Part shown: in pieces, positions 1-8,640 of the stretch
How the letters are laid out: each line of letters opens with the position of its first letter
Position numbering within the stretch: the first letter of the stretch is position 1
Notes under the pieces: generated by a model
What the model was told of the DNA's origin: nothing
Database searches by the model: none
The model's input: only the letters and a program-made list of their open reading frames with translations
Assembly (NCBI GenBank): GCA_937928385.1
Contig: CALEZD010000121.1
Span: forward strand, 1-64,000
Direction of reading: 5' to 3'
Source: an uncultured Bacteroidota bacterium
GTDB taxonomy: Bacteria > Bacteroidota > Bacteroidia > Chitinophagales > Chitinophagaceae
DNA: 64,000 bases
Program-made: the position numbers and the translations under genes

Positions 1-36
1 AACTAAACTATAAAAATATTTAAGATTTATTATGAC

Positions 37-73
37 AATAAAAAAACGGCTCCCAATCGGGAGCCGTTTTTTA
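37..73 (-). terminator. Rho-independent terminator of the Ig-array gene
   Basis: A perfect 9-bp stem (46-54 with 59-67) and 4-base loop is flanked by an A-run on the left and a T-run on the right, so it can work in both directions. It lies just past the stop of the minus-strand gene ending at 97. Confidence 0.85.
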
Positions 74-96
74 TATGAGTGTGTTTAAAATAACTC

Positions 97-3000
97 TTAC
101 CTATTGAGCACGAAACGCAGGTTTGTTACATTGCCATCTATGGCCACATTCACCTGGTACATGCCGTTGGGCAGGTCGTGCTGCAACTGCACCGGCAGGT
201 CGATGTTGACACCACCTGCATTGTATACCTGTGTATATACTGCCTGGCCTACAGAGTTGGTGATTTTAACCATCACCTCTTTGTCTGCCACAGGCTTGCT
301 AAGTGTACCCTTGATGTTGAACTGCCCTTTGTTGGGGTTGGGGTACAGGCCCAGGTCTGCAAAGCTGTTCGACAACTCGCCTACGCCCGTAGTCAGAGAC
401 CTGCTGCTTACCTGTAGCAATTCAGGGTTCACACAGTCCTCGCTACTTGCCATCAGTACATGTATCTTATCAGTTTTGCTGATGCCTACTGCGTCATAAG
501 TTTCGCTGGTAGCGCCTGATATAGGTACAGTATTTTTGTACCACTGGTAAGACGGGTTAGGTCCGCCATTTACCGGTATAGCTGTAAACCTGAATGTCTC
601 GTTACCTATATAGTAAACTATTACGCTCACCGAAGGATCCAACAGCGGGTTGACACTGAATGTCACCGGCAGGCTCTCCTCGGGGAATACGCAGGTAGCG
701 CTGCTGATGAAGCGGCACTGTATCATATCGCCATTATTCAGCGACGTTGTTTTCATAGTACCACCTGTTTCGCCGGGTATATCCTGTCCGTTCAGCATCC
801 ACTGGAAGGATGGGGTAGCTCCACCATTGGTGAAGAAGCTATACATCGTTACTTCCGCTTTTGCGCACACCACGCTATCGGGGTTGGGCGCTATTACTAT
901 GCTTGAACGTGTAGTCTGGTTGATGGTCATCGTCAGTGTGTTGCTGGTTACCACAGTTGGCGAGGGGCACTTGAGGCTGCTTGTGAGCCTGCAACGCACC
1001 TGGTCTCCGTTCAGCAATTGTGCAGTAAGGTAAGTATCTATGCTCGAGCCCACTATCTGGCCGTTCACCTGCCACTCATACATTGGCGTCATACCACCGT
1101 TGGTAATGTTGGCCCTGAATACGGCAGGTTTGCCGCTGCACCATGTGGTGCCTACGTCCGAAGTAACCACGATAGTTGGTGTTGAGTACGGTGTCACTTT
1201 CATTGTAATGGTATTGTCGCTGCGTACAGTTTTTGGCAGCGGGCATACCGCGTTCGATGTCATATCGCACCATACCTCATCGCCATTAGCAAGTGTAGTA
1301 GTGGTGTAAGAACTACCTGTACCCACTGTTGCACCATTGCGCTTCCATACATACGATGGGCTGGTACCACCGTTTGTTGGAGAAGGCGTGAAGGTAACCG
1401 AAGTACCAACGCAAATATCATCGTTGGTCACGTTCACCACTACCGATGGCAGCAGCAGTGGATTAACTGTAAGCGTAGCTACCGAAGACGTAGCCGTTGG
1501 CGTACATACACCCGTGATGAAGCAACGGTACTGGTATCCGTTCATACTATAGAACACGTTAGACAGTCCGAGGTTGGGTGTAGTCACACCGCTGTAGGTA
1601 CTGTTGTTCACCAGGTTGTTCCATCCGCTGCCCGTGTTCAGTTGCCACTGGTATACCAGTTGCGACCCGGTAGCTGTTATTTTGAAATTGAGCGGGCCTG
1701 TGCTGTCGCAACGTGTTATGTTCGATGGATTGGATGTAATTGTGGGGCGTGCATGTACAGTAATTGTAGTAGTATTTGAACTCACCACATTACAGATACC
1801 TGTTATTACACAACGGTATTGGTATACAATTGTATTAACCGGCGCGGCCATATTGCTGATGTTCAGCGTGGCGGTGGTAACGCCTGAATAAGTACTGCTG
1901 TTATTCAATGCGGTCCATACACCGTTCACGTTCAGGTACCACCTGTAGCTGATACCGGTGCCCGTAGCACTTACCGACAGGCTGGTATTGCTGCCGCTGC
2001 AGAAAGTAAGTGCAGTGGGCGTATTGGTATTGATGGCTACCGGGGTATTAACCGTAAGTGTAGCCGAAGTAGAAGTTTTAACCGTAGGGCATGAGCCTGT
2101 CACTACGCACCTGTACCTGTAGCTATTCATTGTAGCAGGCACGGCTGTCAGCTTCAGGTTGTTGGTAGTAGCGCCGGTATATACACCACCGTTGGCAACA
2201 TTAGCCCAGCTGGTACCACCGTTTGTGCTTTCCTGCCACTGGTAGGTAATGTTAGAACCCGTAGCGCTGATAGCGAATGAAGCATTCTGCCCTACACACT
2301 TCACCTGGTTGGATGGGTTGATGCTGATCAGCGGAGCTGTTTCAACAGTCAGCGTAGCTACGTTGGTAGTAGCAGCAGGTATACAGCCTGTATTCAGCTC
2401 GCAACGATACCTGTTAAAAGTACCTTGATACACACCTGTTAGGGTGAGCGTAGTAGTGGTAGCGCCGGAGAAGATACCACCGTTGGCGATGTTGGTCCAG
2501 GTGATACCATCTACAGAGCCCTGCCATTGGTAGCTGATGGGTGCGGAACTTGTAGCGGTAACCGTGTAAGTGGTATTGTCGCCTGAACAAACTATTTTAT
2601 TAGTTGGTTGCAAAGTTGTTACCGGAGAGTTGGCAACAGTTAATGTCATGGCATTGGATATAGTTGCTACAAGACATGCGTTGGTTACTACACAGCGGTA
2701 CATATAACCACTCATAGACAATGTGGGGTTTATAAACTGAAGCGTGTTGGTAGTAACACCTGCATAAAAACCGCCATTGGCAATTGGTGCCCATGAGCCA
2801 CCGCTGTTGGTACTCACCTCCCATTGGTAGGTATTAATATACCCTGTTGCTGTCAGGCTGGTAGAGCCTGTTGTTCCTGTACATACCACTTTAGATGGTG
2901 GCTGAACAGTGACTACCGGTGCTGCACCCATTATTAAGCGTGCTTCAGAGGTAGTAGCAAACGGAGAGCACGAACCGCTGATGACACAACGGTAACGATA

Positions 3001-5214
3001 GCCGTTCATCGTACCGGGTGCGTTGGTAATGTTTAAAGTAGTAGTGGTAGCGTTGTTGTACACACCACCGTTGGTTATGTTGCTGTACGATACACCACCG
3101 TTGGTACTTACCTGCCATTGATAAGCAATGCCCGAGCCGGTACCGCTGCACGTAAATGAAGTGCTGCCGTTGGGGCATATCGTTGAATTCGTTGGGTTAG
3201 ATGTTACCGCCGGTGCTGAATTAACCGTAAGTGTAGCTGCATTGGTAATAGTAGAGCATGGGTTAATAACGCAACGGTATTGATTGTTATTCATACCTGT
3301 AGTTGCTGACAATACAGTCATTATTGCAGTAGTAACATTGCTGTATGTGCTGCCATTAGTAATATTAGCCCATGTGCCACCACCGTTAGTACTCACCTGC
3401 CATTGGTAGCTCAGGTTTGTTCCTGAAACAGTAGCGGAGAAAGTTGTACTGTTATTTACACATATTATCTTGTTTGCAGGATGCGCTGATACAACCGGCA
3501 CAGCGTACACATTTAATGTAGCACTGTTTGTATTAACTGAAGTGCCGCAGTCGTTGGAGGCAACGCAACGGTACAGGTAAGTGTTCATAGTGTTGGGAGG
3601 AGCTGTCAGCGTTAGTGTACCGGTTGTGGCGCCACTATATACTCCACCATTCGTTACATTGCTCCATGTAGCGCCACTGTTGGTGCTTACCTGCCACTGG
3701 TAGCCTACTGTAAGGCCCGTACCTGTGGTTGCAGCAGCTGTAAATGAGCCATTGCTACCCACGCATATCACTGTATTGGCAGGTTGTGTGGATACAGTAA
3801 CCGAAGGGCATACCAGGTTTACATTGTAATCCTGTGTTTCTCCGTATGTATATCCATCGCAGGCAGATGAGCTTGTTTGTGTAGTGCTGTACCGGAGTTT
3901 CACACGCATTTTTGTAGTGCCGGTTAATGCTGTTGCAGGCATATTCCAGGTTGCACTTTGTGTAGCTGTTGATGTCGATGTTCCTATACTGATAAACTCT
4001 GAAGCATCAAAAGTACCGCTATGGTCAAAGTCAATCCATGCCGCTCTATGATCAGAATACACACCGGGTGTAGTCACGCTGATGCTATACCCTGAGCCGA
4101 TTGTAAGTGAAGGGGCGGCAACAGTGCCACCAAAATCGCGATAAGCTATAGTAGAACTTGTACTGGCACAAGTAGTATTATTATTCAGTGTACCTATGGT
4201 TACGTTCAATATCTCATCGTTATCCTGGCAGCCATCAAAAGATGAGCTACCGCCGATGGGGGGTATGCAATAACAGTTTATGAAATTACTTACTGATACC
4301 AACACAGGTGTAGAGGTACCTGTACTGGAACTATTGCTACACGTAACCTGGCACCTGTAGTAGGTAGCCGATGTGGGCATAGCTGCGTAGGTGTTTGACG
4401 TAGCGCCGGTAATATTAGAGTAAGTAGTGCCATTAGATGATGATTGCCACTGGTATGTTATACCTGAACCTGATACTGCATTTTGCAAAGACAATGTAGT
4501 ACCCACTGCAGGGCATACGGTGCTACTGCCTGCTATAGTATTGCCGGGGCTGGGTGTGCCGGTACATGGCGGCGGGGGCGTATATGTAATACGTATGCGT
4601 GGGCGCCTGTTGGCGTATGTAGATGATGACAAAGTGGTAGAGCTAGACGGAGCAGAGCTGCTTGCATATCCTATTGCATATCCTGTTGCCTGGTCATAAT
4701 AAAAGTTGTTTGATCCGCTCGCTGTTCCTGATTTAACATGGTCAGTCAATATTATCAGGTTCCCACCGGAATAACTATAGGATGTGCCGAGCGTAAATGA
4801 CTCCCAACCGCCGGTAACGGTGAAACTTTGTGTATTGCTGGCATATACCGAAGTTGCACCGGTTACTAATGTGCCCCAAGTAGTACCAAGAGATAAAGAG
4901 GTAGAACTTGAATTATTCAACCAAATATTAAATGTGTTATTACCCGTTAGCGTACCACTAACCTTGTACCATTCTATTTTGGTAATGGTGGCACCTGCAG
5001 GGATACCCAGTTCACTTGCAGTGTACAGATAGGCATAGCGTGAGTAGTTGAAGGTTGAGCTGGAGGAGCTTCGGTAATAAGGACCATAAAAGTATGAAGA
5101 ACTAGTACCTGTACCTATTGTTACGGTAGTTTGCGCCTCAGATTGTAACGTACAAAACAGTAATAATACTGTCATGATTACTACGCTGCAGTTTTTTGTA
5201 ATTGTTCTAATCAT
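97..5214 (-). CDS. Giant T9SS-exported surface protein with 13 Ig-like modules and a GEVED domain
   Basis: Predicted secreted or cell-surface protein of 1705 residues, probably adhesive or structural. A signal peptide ends in SEAQ near residue 28. A lectin-like beta domain follows (about 30-215), then one Ig-like module, a GEVED-type domain (about 345-470, with the WIDFDHSGTFD and YGETQDY signatures), twelve more Ig-like modules, and a C-terminal T9SS type A sorting domain beginning LYPNPNKGQF. The first nine modules are about 85 residues with a YQWQ...YRC pattern; the last four are shorter and diverged. The frame is open 60 bases further upstream (to 5274). I chose the ATG at 5214 because it gives a standard-length signal peptide; the ATG at 5262 is an alternative. 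Family knowledge: such domains direct export through the type IX system. The ligand is unknown. Confidence 0.88.
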   Translation of the reverse strand: MIRTITKNCSVVIMTVLLLFCTLQSEAQTTVTIGTGTSSSYFYGPYYRSSSSSTFNYSRYAYLYTASELGIPAGATITKIEWYKVSGTLTGNNTFNIWLNNSSSTSLSLGTTWGTLVTGATSVYASNTQSFTVTGGWESFTLGTSYSYSGGNLIILTDHVKSGTASGSNNFYYDQATGYAIGYASSSAPSSSTTLSSSTYANRRPRIRITYTPPPPCTGTPSPGNTIAGSSTVCPAVGTTLSLQNAVSGSGITYQWQSSSNGTTYSNITGATSNTYAAMPTSATYYRCQVTCSNSSSTGTSTPVLVSVSNFINCYCIPPIGGSSSFDGCQDNDEILNVTIGTLNNNTTCASTSSTIAYRDFGGTVAAPSLTIGSGYSISVTTPGVYSDHRAAWIDFDHSGTFDASEFISIGTSTSTATQSATWNMPATALTGTTKMRVKLRYSTTQTSSSACDGYTYGETQDYNVNLVCPSVTVSTQPANTVICVGSNGSFTAAATTGTGLTVGYQWQVSTNSGATWSNVTNGGVYSGATTGTLTLTAPPNTMNTYLYRCVASNDCGTSVNTNSATLNVYAVPVVSAHPANKIICVNNSTTFSATVSGTNLSYQWQVSTNGGGTWANITNGSTYSNVTTAIMTVLSATTGMNNNQYRCVINPCSTITNAATLTVNSAPAVTSNPTNSTICPNGSTSFTCSGTGSGIAYQWQVSTNGGVSYSNITNGGVYNNATTTTLNITNAPGTMNGYRYRCVISGSCSPFATTSEARLIMGAAPVVTVQPPSKVVCTGTTGSTSLTATGYINTYQWEVSTNSGGSWAPIANGGFYAGVTTNTLQFINPTLSMSGYMYRCVVTNACLVATISNAMTLTVANSPVTTLQPTNKIVCSGDNTTYTVTATSSAPISYQWQGSVDGITWTNIANGGIFSGATTTTLTLTGVYQGTFNRYRCELNTGCIPAATTNVATLTVETAPLISINPSNQVKCVGQNASFAISATGSNITYQWQESTNGGTSWANVANGGVYTGATTNNLKLTAVPATMNSYRYRCVVTGSCPTVKTSTSATLTVNTPVAINTNTPTALTFCSGSNTSLSVSATGTGISYRWYLNVNGVWTALNNSSTYSGVTTATLNISNMAAPVNTIVYQYRCVITGICNVVSSNTTTITVHARPTITSNPSNITRCDSTGPLNFKITATGSQLVYQWQLNTGSGWNNLVNNSTYSGVTTPNLGLSNVFYSMNGYQYRCFITGVCTPTATSSVATLTVNPLLLPSVVVNVTNDDICVGTSVTFTPSPTNGGTSPSYVWKRNGATVGTGSSYTTTTLANGDEVWCDMTSNAVCPLPKTVRSDNTITMKVTPYSTPTIVVTSDVGTTWCSGKPAVFRANITNGGMTPMYEWQVNGQIVGSSIDTYLTAQLLNGDQVRCRLTSSLKCPSPTVVTSNTLTMTINQTTRSSIVIAPNPDSVVCAKAEVTMYSFFTNGGATPSFQWMLNGQDIPGETGGTMKTTSLNNGDMIQCRFISSATCVFPEESLPVTFSVNPLLDPSVSVIVYYIGNETFRFTAIPVNGGPNPSYQWYKNTVPISGATSETYDAVGISKTDKIHVLMASSEDCVNPELLQVSSRSLTTGVGELSNSFADLGLYPNPNKGQFNIKGTLSKPVADKEVMVKITNSVGQAVYTQVYNAGGVNIDLPVQLQHDLPNGMYQVNVAIDGNVTNLRFVLNR

Positions 5215-5716
5215 AAAATAAGAATTAAAATCAAACCGGGGTTTTATAAAATGTTTTTTCATACACAACACCATTACAATGGAGTCTTAACTGGTTATTT
5301 ATTATCTTAAAAAAGTCAATAACCCTTATACACTCTACTCTGTTACAGATTTCTGTAAAGAATAAACTGTTAAAGAAATTATAATTATCTCCAAGTTAAT
5401 AAATAAATATTTAAACTTGAAGTGTTAGTATAGAAAATATTTTTTCTTTTACTTGATATTAATGTATAGCCCGTAAGTTGATGAAAATCAATATTATGCA
5501 TTTGTTGTAATGCATGTCTTTATTAATGTCGTTTCGCATCAGTCCACTACAATGCTATTGGTGTTAATATATAGGAATTACCGTATTTGTCTTATTTCGT
5601 TTTAATCTGAAAAGCCCAAATGCAAGAATTAAGCATCTTGCTGTTAGTTTTAGCATCAACTGTTTTCTCTTAACTTAGCCTACCGGAAAAAATCGGTATT
5701 ATATAGCCGGTTAAAT
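5215..5716. other. AT-rich divergent intergenic region with two inverted repeats
   Basis: No gene is visible in these 500 bases between the minus-strand Ig-array gene and the plus-strand cytochrome gene. Two short inverted repeats stand out: 5343-5358 (TTACAGA, 2-base spacer, TCTGTAA) and 5496-5515 (ATGCATT, 6-base spacer, AATGCAT). Either could be a regulator site. A weak -7-like box (TAACTTAG, 5671-5678) lies upstream of the cytochrome gene. Confidence 0.45.
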
Positions 5717-6724
5717 ATGAATATGAAGCCTTTATTTTTATTTTCTCTTATTGTTGCTGTTTTAACTTTATCATCACTCTTGTCCGTTACTGGCTGCGGC
5801 GATAGTGTACAAAGCGTAGCGTCAACTGATACAGTAATAAAGCTACATACCCCCCCAGACACTGCTGATATACCTGATAACGAGTTGGGCGATATGATAA
5901 GGTACGGCAGGGAATTGGTTATCAATACACCTTACTATATTGGCCCCGATGGTATTATCAGCAAAAACCTGAACAACAAGATGTCGTGCAACAACTGCCA
6001 CCTGGATGCGGGCACACGCCCCTTCGGGCTCAACTTTTTCAGCACACATGGCAGGTATCCGCAATATCGCGGGCGCGAAAACAGGATACTCACGCTGGAG
6101 GAACGCATTAATAATTGTATCGAACGACCGCATAACGGAGTTGGCCTGCCGCTGGGCAGCAAAGAGCTGGTGGCTATGGCCTGTTATGTCAAATGGGTAT
6201 CTGAAGGTGTGCCTGCAGGTGAGCGTGTATATGGCGATGGCAGCGCCGAACTGGACTACCCTGCCAGGGCTGCCGATGTAGAAAACGGTGCCAGGATATA
6301 TGCACTGCATTGCAGTGAGTGCCATGGTATGCAGGGGCAGGGGGTGTGGAAACCCGACTCTTCAGGATATACCTACCCGCCGCTCTGGGGTAATGACAGT
6401 TATGCATCAGGCTCGAGTATGCACAGGGTACTCAAAATGGCCAGGTTCATCAAGGCAAATATGCCTGACAAAAAAGCCACTTGGGACAAGCCATTCCTCA
6501 GCGACCATGAAGCTATAGATGTAGCCGCTTATGTAAACGACGACAGGATACACAGCCGCCCAATAAAACGGAACGTTGACAATTACCCCGTAGTTAAGTA
6601 TAAACCCATAGATTATGACAAGGGGCCTTTCGCCGATACCTTCTCTGAATTACAACATAAGTTCGGCCCTTATCAGCCGATAATAGATTATCATAAGGAT
6701 AACAACCTTCCCGTGATTTTTTGA
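5717..6724 (+). CDS. TsdA-like dihaem cytochrome c lipoprotein
   Basis: Probable periplasm-facing electron-transfer protein related to thiosulfate dehydrogenase/tetrathionate reductase TsdA. The 335 residues begin with a lipoprotein signal (lipobox SVTGC, Cys27). There are two haem c sites, CNNCH at 91-95 and CSECH at 199-203. Between them, the stretch ERINNCIERPHNG around Cys134 matches the TsdA/SoxA region where a cysteine is the distal ligand of the catalytic haem. NMP at 248-250 supplies a likely methionine ligand for the second haem. In TsdA proteins this architecture performs thiosulfate oxidation or tetrathionate reduction; here that is an inference. The gene stands alone, without other sox or tsd genes nearby, and ends at a strong shared terminator. 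A related dihaem cytochrome with another substrate remains possible. Confidence 0.82.
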   Translation: MNMKPLFLFSLIVAVLTLSSLLSVTGCGDSVQSVASTDTVIKLHTPPDTADIPDNELGDMIRYGRELVINTPYYIGPDGIISKNLNNKMSCNNCHLDAGTRPFGLNFFSTHGRYPQYRGRENRILTLEERINNCIERPHNGVGLPLGSKELVAMACYVKWVSEGVPAGERVYGDGSAELDYPARAADVENGARIYALHCSECHGMQGQGVWKPDSSGYTYPPLWGNDSYASGSSMHRVLKMARFIKANMPDKKATWDKPFLSDHEAIDVAAYVNDDRIHSRPIKRNVDNYPVVKYKPIDYDKGPFADTFSELQHKFGPYQPIIDYHKDNNLPVIF

Positions 6725-6745
6725 TAAACGGAAAGTGCTGAACAA

Positions 6746-6780
6746 TAAAAATGGCTGCGCATCAACGCAGCCATTTTTAT
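6746..6780. terminator. Bidirectional terminator between convergent genes
   Basis: A 13-bp perfect stem (6747-6759 with 6766-6778) has a 6-base loop, with A and T runs built into its ends. It separates the cytochrome gene from the converging T9SS gene. Confidence 0.88.
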
Positions 6781-6796
6781 GTTTTGGGCTGTTCAA

Positions 6797-8449
6797 TTAC
6801 AGCCTGGTAAATCTTATGACATCAGTAATTTTCTTTTCGCTATTCAACGCATGTACAGTATATATGCCCGGTGCCAGGTTGGCGATATTGATATGTGTTA
6901 CACCGCTATGTACAATATCGCCTGCAGCTACTATCCTGCCCAGTTTATCTGTAATCCTGTATGCGGTTATATCCGCATTGGCCGAAGGTTTAATCATTAC
7001 ATCATTGCCACCGGCAGGGTTGGGGTAGAGGGTGATACCTGCATCGCCGGTGATAGTGTTGACTGATACAGGAGGGTTGACGTACAATACGCCGAAGTTG
7101 CTGGTATCGGGTTCTGTCGCACAACTGCCGCTACCTTTTATGATACACCTGAACTGGAATTCATCCTGCGCCCTGGAGACACCAAATATGGTAAGCTTGT
7201 TTGTTTTGACACCCTTGTAAATACCACCTTCGTTAATGTTGGCAAAAGAATCATTGTAACCAACTTGCCACTGGTAGCTGATGCCCACACCTGCAGCTAA
7301 CACAGTAAACACGGCTGTTTCACCCTGCTCATGTGTCTGGTCTTGCGGAGGTGTAACGAATGAGGGCAATGGCGATACCACCATAGTCATATCTGCAGAA
7401 GTATCGTCGCCACATTTACCTTCAGTAACACACCTGATGATGGCGCCGTTCAGTGTATCCTCAGAGCTGAGTACGTGCAGCGTGTCGCCGTTCAGCACAA
7501 ACGGCAGGCTGGTAATATCTACAAAGCTCATAGACGATTGGTCGTATATCTGCCATTTGTAATTGAGTATATCACCTTTGGTGGCTACGTACAGGCTGGT
7601 AGGCAGTCCCTTGCAAGTACTGTCAACAGTTTTTTGCCCGGTTATTTCTGTGAAATCAATGGTGTTCAATGGCACCCCTACTCGCGGGCTGGTGCAGCTT
7701 GAACCCTTCTCGTAACGTAATGTGCCGGAGAAAGTACGGACGGTAAACCATGAAGTAGCCCATAGACTGCCCGCTCCACGCCCCTGGTACACTTCAATAT
7801 CACTATTAGAAACTGCAACAGCTCCCAGCGTAGTACCGTTGGTGTAACCTAATGACCCACCGCTGGAGGCATGTACATAAAAGGCGTAAGTTTGATTGGC
7901 ATTCAACTGTTGCGACATCGTAATTGGGATATTGGTCAATGCATTGGCAGTAACGCTGAAACTGGAAGAAGTACCCAACAGAGTCCATGCGCTGCTGTTA
8001 CTTTCCGATCCCACCATCGTACCCGATTTGAAGTAAACGCTGACAGTATAGTTGCCGCTGGAACGGGGCACAAAGTTCATACCAGTAATCGTCATATTTG
8101 TTAAGGGCTTGCAGTCAAACATTGCCACTACCTGCCCGTTGTTGGGGGTCAGTGTATTGATGCTGTCCTGTACCACAACACCTCCGTCTGATGCTTCTGC
8201 ATAAAACACCGATGGTGTGGTTACATTGTTCACTGTATATGTAGCACCCGTATACAGCAGGTTGCCGCCTGTCATCTGGTCATACCATTTTATGGTATTG
8301 CCCGGCTTCGCTGTGGCGCTAACGCTGCCGCCGGCTCCCAAACATGCTTCGCCGGGTGTAGTACCCGTTATTTCACAGGTAGATTGCGCTGCTGCACTTA
8401 TGCTAAGTGCGGATATTAAAAGGGCGCTTGTGTATAATTTTTTAAACAT
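6797..8449 (-). CDS. T9SS type A secreted protein with Ig-like domain (tandem paralogue 1)
   Basis: Predicted secreted surface protein of 550 residues, function unknown. The signal peptide from the ATG at 8449 ends in SAAAQ; the frame is open 42 bases further upstream, but this start gives the proper signal. It has an N-terminal Ig-like stretch, a beta-rich jelly-roll-like region (about 115-235), Ig-like modules, and a C-terminal sorting domain starting LYPNPAGG. From about residue 370 onward it closely resembles the C-terminal half of the upstream gene at 8641-10311 (shared motifs SFANIN, GGIYKGVKT, SNFGVLYVNP, IRFTRL/VRFTRL). Its N-terminal half is different. This points to tandem duplication followed by domain replacement. 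Confidence 0.85.
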   Translation of the reverse strand: MFKKLYTSALLISALSISAAAQSTCEITGTTPGEACLGAGGSVSATAKPGNTIKWYDQMTGGNLLYTGATYTVNNVTTPSVFYAEASDGGVVVQDSINTLTPNNGQVVAMFDCKPLTNMTITGMNFVPRSSGNYTVSVYFKSGTMVGSESNSSAWTLLGTSSSFSVTANALTNIPITMSQQLNANQTYAFYVHASSGGSLGYTNGTTLGAVAVSNSDIEVYQGRGAGSLWATSWFTVRTFSGTLRYEKGSSCTSPRVGVPLNTIDFTEITGQKTVDSTCKGLPTSLYVATKGDILNYKWQIYDQSSMSFVDITSLPFVLNGDTLHVLSSEDTLNGAIIRCVTEGKCGDDTSADMTMVVSPLPSFVTPPQDQTHEQGETAVFTVLAAGVGISYQWQVGYNDSFANINEGGIYKGVKTNKLTIFGVSRAQDEFQFRCIIKGSGSCATEPDTSNFGVLYVNPPVSVNTITGDAGITLYPNPAGGNDVMIKPSANADITAYRITDKLGRIVAAGDIVHSGVTHINIANLAPGIYTVHALNSEKKITDVIRFTRL

Positions 8450-8587
8450 AATCGTATGAGGTTTACCTGATAACTTACAAATATTTCGCATATGAATTTA
8501 AGGTATTACCGGCACAGCTGACGATAACAAACATTAAATATGGGTTAAATTTGATTAAATCAGCATGAGTTTAACCGGCAGTAAATA

Positions 8588-8618
8588 AAAAGGAGGCTAC
8601 CAGCAGGTAGCCTCCTTT
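8588..8618 (-). terminator. Terminator of the GEVED T9SS gene
   Basis: A 13-bp stem (8589-8601 with 8606-8618) has a 4-base loop and an A-rich left flank, which reads as a U-run on the minus strand. It separates the two tandem T9SS genes into distinct transcripts. Confidence 0.82.
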
Positions 8619-8640
8619 CATAAGTAGGTAAAGTTATTAT

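Noticed and set aside
650..4699. Plus-strand open frames opposite the Ig-array gene
   Set aside because: They are antisense shadows of a repetitive coding region; the minus strand has a signal peptide, ordered domains and a sorting domain across the whole length.
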